Notes under the pieces: model-generated
What the model saw: the letters and a program-made list of their open reading frames with translations, nothing else
What the model was told of the DNA's origin: nothing
Databases searched by the model: none
From: Cristatella mucedo
Lineage: Eukaryota > Bryozoa > Phylactolaemata > Cristatellidae
DNA: 64,000 nucleotides
Direction of reading: 5' to 3'
NCBI GenBank assembly: GCA_009760855.2
Contig: WPIO01000223.1
Coordinates: forward strand, 27,501 to 91,500
Shown: piece after piece, positions 60,622 through 64,000 of the stretch
How positions within the stretch are numbered: position 1 is the stretch's first letter
Layout: every line of letters begins with the position of its first letter
Translations under genes and position numbers: made by a program

Positions 60622-62320
60622 GTTTAGTGTCTGACTGGCAGGAATTCAGCTTTCTAATGAAAAAAGAAGCCCTGGTTTTTTAAGCTTTCGGGTGTAAACT
60701 CGAGGATGTCTTTGAAATTGACTAGATCTGCATCAGACCCCGATTTCTTGAAACGACGTTCAAGCCTGCGCTTAACCCGGCACATCTTTAGGAGTTTCTT
60801 TGTAAATTGAAAGGAATATCCACGACTTTGAACATGGATAGAATGAACGGGAGCATGCTTGTCAAGAGCACTCCTGAGTGTCATGTTCATAGCATCAGTG
60901 AAGGTATCGAGGCTGCCGGTCGAGTCTGAATGCAGATCAAAAAGACCTGCACCACAAACAGATTTCACAAACTTGTCTATGTGAATGCTTTGTAAGTTAC
61001 GTCACTTGACAAGTTCGATATTACCCTTTACGTACAAGGGAGCAGGAACAGTAAACGTGACCGAACAATGATCTGAGAGGCTCAGTGGGCACACCACAAG
61101 GTCCGTGGGGAGGACATCCTTAGTGATCACGAGATCTAGTATGTGGCCACCGACGTTGGTGCTATGATTAACGTGTTGGGCCAAACCAAAATTCTCCAGA
61201 CAGTCAAGAAATGAGCAGACCTGGCTGTTGCTAGGGTTGTCAACGTGAATATTGAAGTCTCCTACAATCAGTAAGGGCCTGTCACACATAGATATTTTAG
61301 CGAGGAACTCTGAAAACTCCTCTCTAAACAAGTTTAGACTGCCAGAAGGAGAGAGGTATTGTCTTTGATGAAGACCTGATTGCAACCGATTCAAACGATG
61401 GCCCATGCGAAAAACTGCACATTTTATAGTCAAACAACTCGCGAACAACAATTGCAACCCAGCCGCCAACCTTGTCAGAACGCATGGACTGATAGAATGA
61501 GAACCCGGGTGGAGTGGTCTCAGAAATACAGCTACTGGAACAAGGCGTCATCCAAGTTTCGGTAAGCAGAAATGCATCTAGCTTCTCCTGGACCACCTGA
61601 TCGCGGATACGTAACCACTTGGTTTTTAGCGAGCGGACATTTAGTAGGCGGAATTTATGAGGCTGTCCAACAACTGGGCGACGGCGATGAAGTGGCTCGT
61701 ATTCTCCTCCGTTTGCGTTCGACCCGGCGGACTCAGGCCCTTCGAATTCGAACTGGACCTTAGTAACGGCCGTCGGACGACGTTTCACAACGTGCTGAGC
61801 GACGGCGGGTGGGCTACTATCGCAATAAGTACTATTCAGCGCTTTAAACGTAAAGGTCGTAGGTTTGATTGCCGAGCTGTTGGTAGGGCGAACGCAGGAT
61901 GCAGGAAGGTTCTCACTGACCCGCCGGAGAAGGCCCGCCGGTAGGCATCGACTAATGGCGACATCGTACCTTATGCTAAGCAGGTCCTGTTTTGTGTAGC
62001 ATATCCGAGGACATCTCATAAATAGTCACAGCGAAGATAGCAGCGGAATACCCGAAGGTATTACGGAGAAATCAAGTAAAGGTCCACACCAAGCTAGGAG
62101 TCGCCCGAGGCCGCTCTCTAGCGCGGGTAGGAAACTAGAAATGTGTCGCACTGGCCACGCACGTTGAAAGTTCCACGAACGCTCAACACTGCGAGAGAGT
62201 GATCGTAATACTAGAGCGCGAGATCTGTTCGCATTTCCGGTACTCCGTGGCAACGCCACACAATGCATTTCTCGAGAAAGTTCTCCGAAGGCTGCCGCTC
62301 GACCGCCACGCCCTACATTA
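58508..62320 (-). mobile_element. LINE-B copy 2, near full length (endonuclease + RT)
   Basis: Minus-strand order: 5' leader; endonuclease with LLNVRSLKTKWLRIRDQV, LDAFLLTETWM, LLIVGDFNIHVDNPSN and LSLSDHCSVTF (APE-type endonuclease motifs); a linker with RGYSFQFTKKLLK; then RT with DPIPSSLWSSLADQLSPAIT, LLDLSAAFDTID, GVPQGSVFGPLLFS and FYADDTQLYLSFK. Damage: frameshift near 61350, stop after the endonuclease (about 61002), a SINE at 60459-60620, and GAA-to-TAA at 59939. The ORF from 59773 therefore covers only the later RT and stops at LLHPF. Not autonomous now. The tail is an ATTAC-type repeat (TACATTATATTACATAATG). CR1/L2-group affinity is inferred from RT motifs and the repeat tail. Confidence 0.92.
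60459..60620 (+). mobile_element. SINE-1 inserted into LINE-B copy 2
   Basis: TTGGTCTAGCGGTTAAGGTG (A box), GGACTCGAGCCCC (B box), AGTGCCTGAATAGAGATTAA, GTTCTCTTGGGGCGCTATAT, AAATGAA then (TA)n. LINE-B copy 1 shows the uninterrupted site (CTTATAAATCTGTTTAG, about 56671-56687), which fixes the insertion. Confidence 0.92.
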
Positions 62321-62376
62321 GAAATGTGCCGAACTGGCCACGAACGTTGAAAGTTCCACGAACGCTCAACACTGCG
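62136..62376. repeat. 183-bp monomer, about 1.3 copies, at LINE-B 5' end
   Basis: A 58-bp block (AGAAATGTG, ACTGGCCACG, GTTGAAAGTTCCACGAACGC, TCAACACTGCG) occurs at 62136-62193 and again at 62319-62376, with the 126-bp block between. The period is 183 bp. It resembles the tandem 5' promoter monomers of some LINEs, or a duplication made on insertion. Confidence 0.75.
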
Positions 62377-62952
62377 GCCTCGGCGTCCGCCCAGCGATCA
62401 CACGCTTCAAGGATCAGAGGTAGTGGGCGAGTGAGCGAGCGAGAGAGCGAGCCCTCTTGGCCACAAATGATGCGCAAGGCACTCGAGGTCTTGCCGAAAC
62501 TCTCAACTTGATCTCAGCTCTTTTTCCGCCTCCAGTGCTACTTCGGTGTTGTGACCTGTGGTGCCGCTCGCAGGCTGAGCATTCGCTGAGCTTCGCAGCC
62601 ATCGCTCGGTCGCGAGGGGCTGCGCCCCTTGCACCGAGGTCGCGATAGCGATCGAGCGAGCGAGGGGCGCCGTCTGGCGTCGGCAGACCATGTCAGCCTC
62701 CAGCCCGCTGCTCCAGGCCGGCTCACTGCCGGCCGCGTCGGCCGTTCTCGCGTGGCTGCACCCCATGCAAAGCTGTTCAGGCGACGGATCATTAGTCCCA
62801 TCCATCACTAGTCCAGTCCCATTAGTCCCATCCAGCTTCGCTTTGCTGAGGAGCCAGATGTAAAACGGCTGTTACTCTCGGCTGACGTTCTTCTGGCAGA
62901 ATAGGCTGAATTTCGGTTGTAACGTGCGATATAAGCTCAAAAAATCTATAAA
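62377..62952 (+). promoter_or_regulatory. region upstream of SASS6, probable promoter
   Basis: Moderately CpG-rich, with GAGCGAGCGAGAGAGCGAGC-type stretches and no ORF of interest. It separates the LINE-B 5' end from the SASS6 start by about 580 bp, so the SASS6 promoter must lie in or near it. No core element can be assigned. Confidence 0.4.
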
Positions 62953-63017
62953 ATGTCAATAAAGCTGTTCTCTGGGCAGCTAGCAGTACAAGTCCGAAGC
63001 GGCGATGGCCAAGAAAG
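62953..63017 (+). CDS. SASS6: SAS-6 centriole assembly protein, exon 1
   Basis: 21 codons plus two bases from ATG 62953 (A at -3, favourable) to donor GAAAG/GTACGT. Encodes MSIKLFSGQLAVQVRSGDGQ, aligning with [20 protein letters not shown] of human SAS-6. SAS-6 builds the ninefold cartwheel of the centriole through head-to-head dimers of its N-terminal domain and a long coiled coil. The ATG-frame ORF starting at 63005 in another frame is a shadow running into the intron. Confidence 0.88.
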
Positions 63018-63296
63018 GTACGTGCCCCAGCAGTGCATCTGCTTCAACCATGTCCGCGGTGAAATCGGCCTCAGACAGTGTAGAAATCCTGAGCACCGTC
63101 TGCAGTTACAAGATTCGTAGATTAAAATCGCGTCATATGTTTCTATATGTGCACGAGCGTGAGTTCGAGTCTGCTTACACGTTCATTTTGCAAGGCAGCC
63201 GGCTGCTGTGTGTTTTGGCTCATACCAGACTGGCCTAGTTAATGATCGTACACAGTTGTCTCCGAATGACGACGATCTTATTTGTTGTGACTGTAG

Positions 63297-63357
63297 GCGC
63301 AGGAAGCTGCAGCTGGATGTGGACCTATGCGAAGCGTCGGCGTCATTGCAGAAAAAG
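63297..63357 (+). CDS. SASS6: SAS-6, exon 2
   Basis: One base plus 20 codons, phase 0 end (acceptor tgactgtag/GCGCAGG, donor AAAAAG/GTAAGC). Encodes RRKLQLDVDLCEASASLQKK, matching [20 protein letters not shown] of human SAS-6, a beta-strand pair of the N-terminal head. The upstream intron is 279 bp. In-frame read-through into the intron (CCDC before RRR) is fortuitous. Confidence 0.88.
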
Positions 63358-63442
63358 GTAAGCGAGCGCTTCCGGCTCTGCTCTCAGTAGGTTCAGCCGG
63401 TTCGACGCATTACGCTTGACTCGGACGCATTTTTCCGTGCAG

Positions 63443-63525
63443 CAACTTGTGGCGGTGCAGTTAACCGGCGAGCAAGACCCGGATTTTCTGTACACGCTCA
63501 AGATAAACGAGGAATACTTCCAAAA
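63443..63525 (+). CDS. SASS6: SAS-6, exon 3
   Basis: 27 codons plus two bases (acceptor tccgtgcag/CAACTTG, donor CCAAAA/GTAAGA). Encodes QLVAVQLTGEQDPDFLYTLK then INEEYFQ, matching DLVIRLTDDTDPFFLYNL..SEEDFQ, the most recognisable stretch of the SAS-6 head. Together exons 1-3 give about 69 residues. The rest of the head, including the region that carries the dimer-interface aromatic residue, and the coiled coil lie beyond 64000. Confidence 0.92.
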
Positions 63526-64000
63526 GTAAGAATCGTTTTGCAGCCATTTCGGCATTGTTCTCTTGTCTTCCGTCATGAACTCGAACATCGAGAATGTAAT
63601 GACTGGCTTGCTACCATTGTTACCACGGTACGAGCGCCAGGGTCAGAATGACGGATTGCTCTGAGCCTGATCGTGCCTTCAGCTTCGGATGTAGCGAGTC
63701 TTTGAACTCTCCATTCATTGGCAGACTGAAGAAATACATCTCTTCGAAGAAAGACCCCAGCATGAATGCCTCTCAGTGCATAGAAGCAGAGGCATTTGAA
63801 TACTAGTTTCTCAATATAGTATCGCAGTAGTATTTTCGGTGTGGCACCATTATGTGGGCTACTTTACTCCTTTAAAGAAGCTATCGAGGCGAGCAGGAAA
63901 ACCCGGGTTCCATTTTCTTCTTGTGTCAATTTGAGCTGACACTGAGCAGGCTACCACGAACGTTCTCATGCATGTTGACACAGTTCATGTTACTACTAAT
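63526..64000 (+). other. SASS6 intron 3, partial
   Basis: No exon with SAS-6 homology is visible to the right edge. Nothing else recognised. Confidence 0.6.

Noticed and set aside
58382-62320. 126-bp flanking repeats as a simple target-site duplication of LINE-B
   Set aside because: The copies differ by roughly 10 percent and one is embedded in a 183-bp tandem period, which a target duplication does not explain.
63208-63390. ORF starting at 63208 as the SASS6 N-terminus
   Set aside because: It reads through the intron. The true start at 62953 aligns with human SAS-6 from Met, and the acceptor at 63294-63296 gives the correct phase.

Overview
The window is nuclear DNA of an invertebrate animal. 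Evidence: genes split by GT-AG introns, metazoan proteins (Patched, LEPROT/Vps55, SAS-6), many non-LTR retrotransposons and tRNA-derived SINEs, long dinucleotide microsatellites and CpG-rich islands. The Patched N-terminus (SWVDA) resembles arthropod Patched, but I cannot name the species.

Layout. (1) About 0.3-13.9 kb, minus strand: the 5' half of a patched (ptc) gene. I resolved ten coding exons by splice signals, phase and protein alignment. With the ATG at 13941 they join to 2304 nt, exactly 768 codons, from the N-terminus through the first transmembrane helix, first extracellular domain, sterol-sensing domain and central intracellular loop with a PPPY motif. The rest of the gene lies beyond the left edge. 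(2) About 13-30 kb: CpG-rich, low-complexity DNA holding the probable ptc promoter, a (GCC)n tract, a 16-bp tandem array, large GA/CT arrays and a SPIN-like hAT element. No gene is firmly supported there. (3) About 30-47 kb: a retrotransposon graveyard dominated by one CR1/L2-type family (LINE-A), two SINE families and a decayed multicopy ORF. (4) 48.1-52.7 kb, plus strand: a complete LEPROT (Vps55-like) gene in three coding exons, 134 codons. (5) 54.7-62.4 kb, minus strand: two large copies of a second LINE family (LINE-B), the longer one carrying endonuclease and reverse transcriptase regions and interrupted by a SINE. (6) 62.95 kb to the right edge, plus strand: the first three coding exons of SAS-6 (SASS6).

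The three host genes are functionally unrelated (Hedgehog reception, endosomal trafficking, centriole assembly). The mobile DNA is more connected. LINE-A and both SINE families end in the same short hairpin followed by ATT- or AT-rich repeats, as expected for SINEs mobilised by a partner LINE. In two LINE-A copies the GA-rich loop of that hairpin has expanded into a long (GA)n microsatellite. I found no clearly new gene system; this hairpin, with its microsatellite-seeding behaviour, is the most interesting signal.
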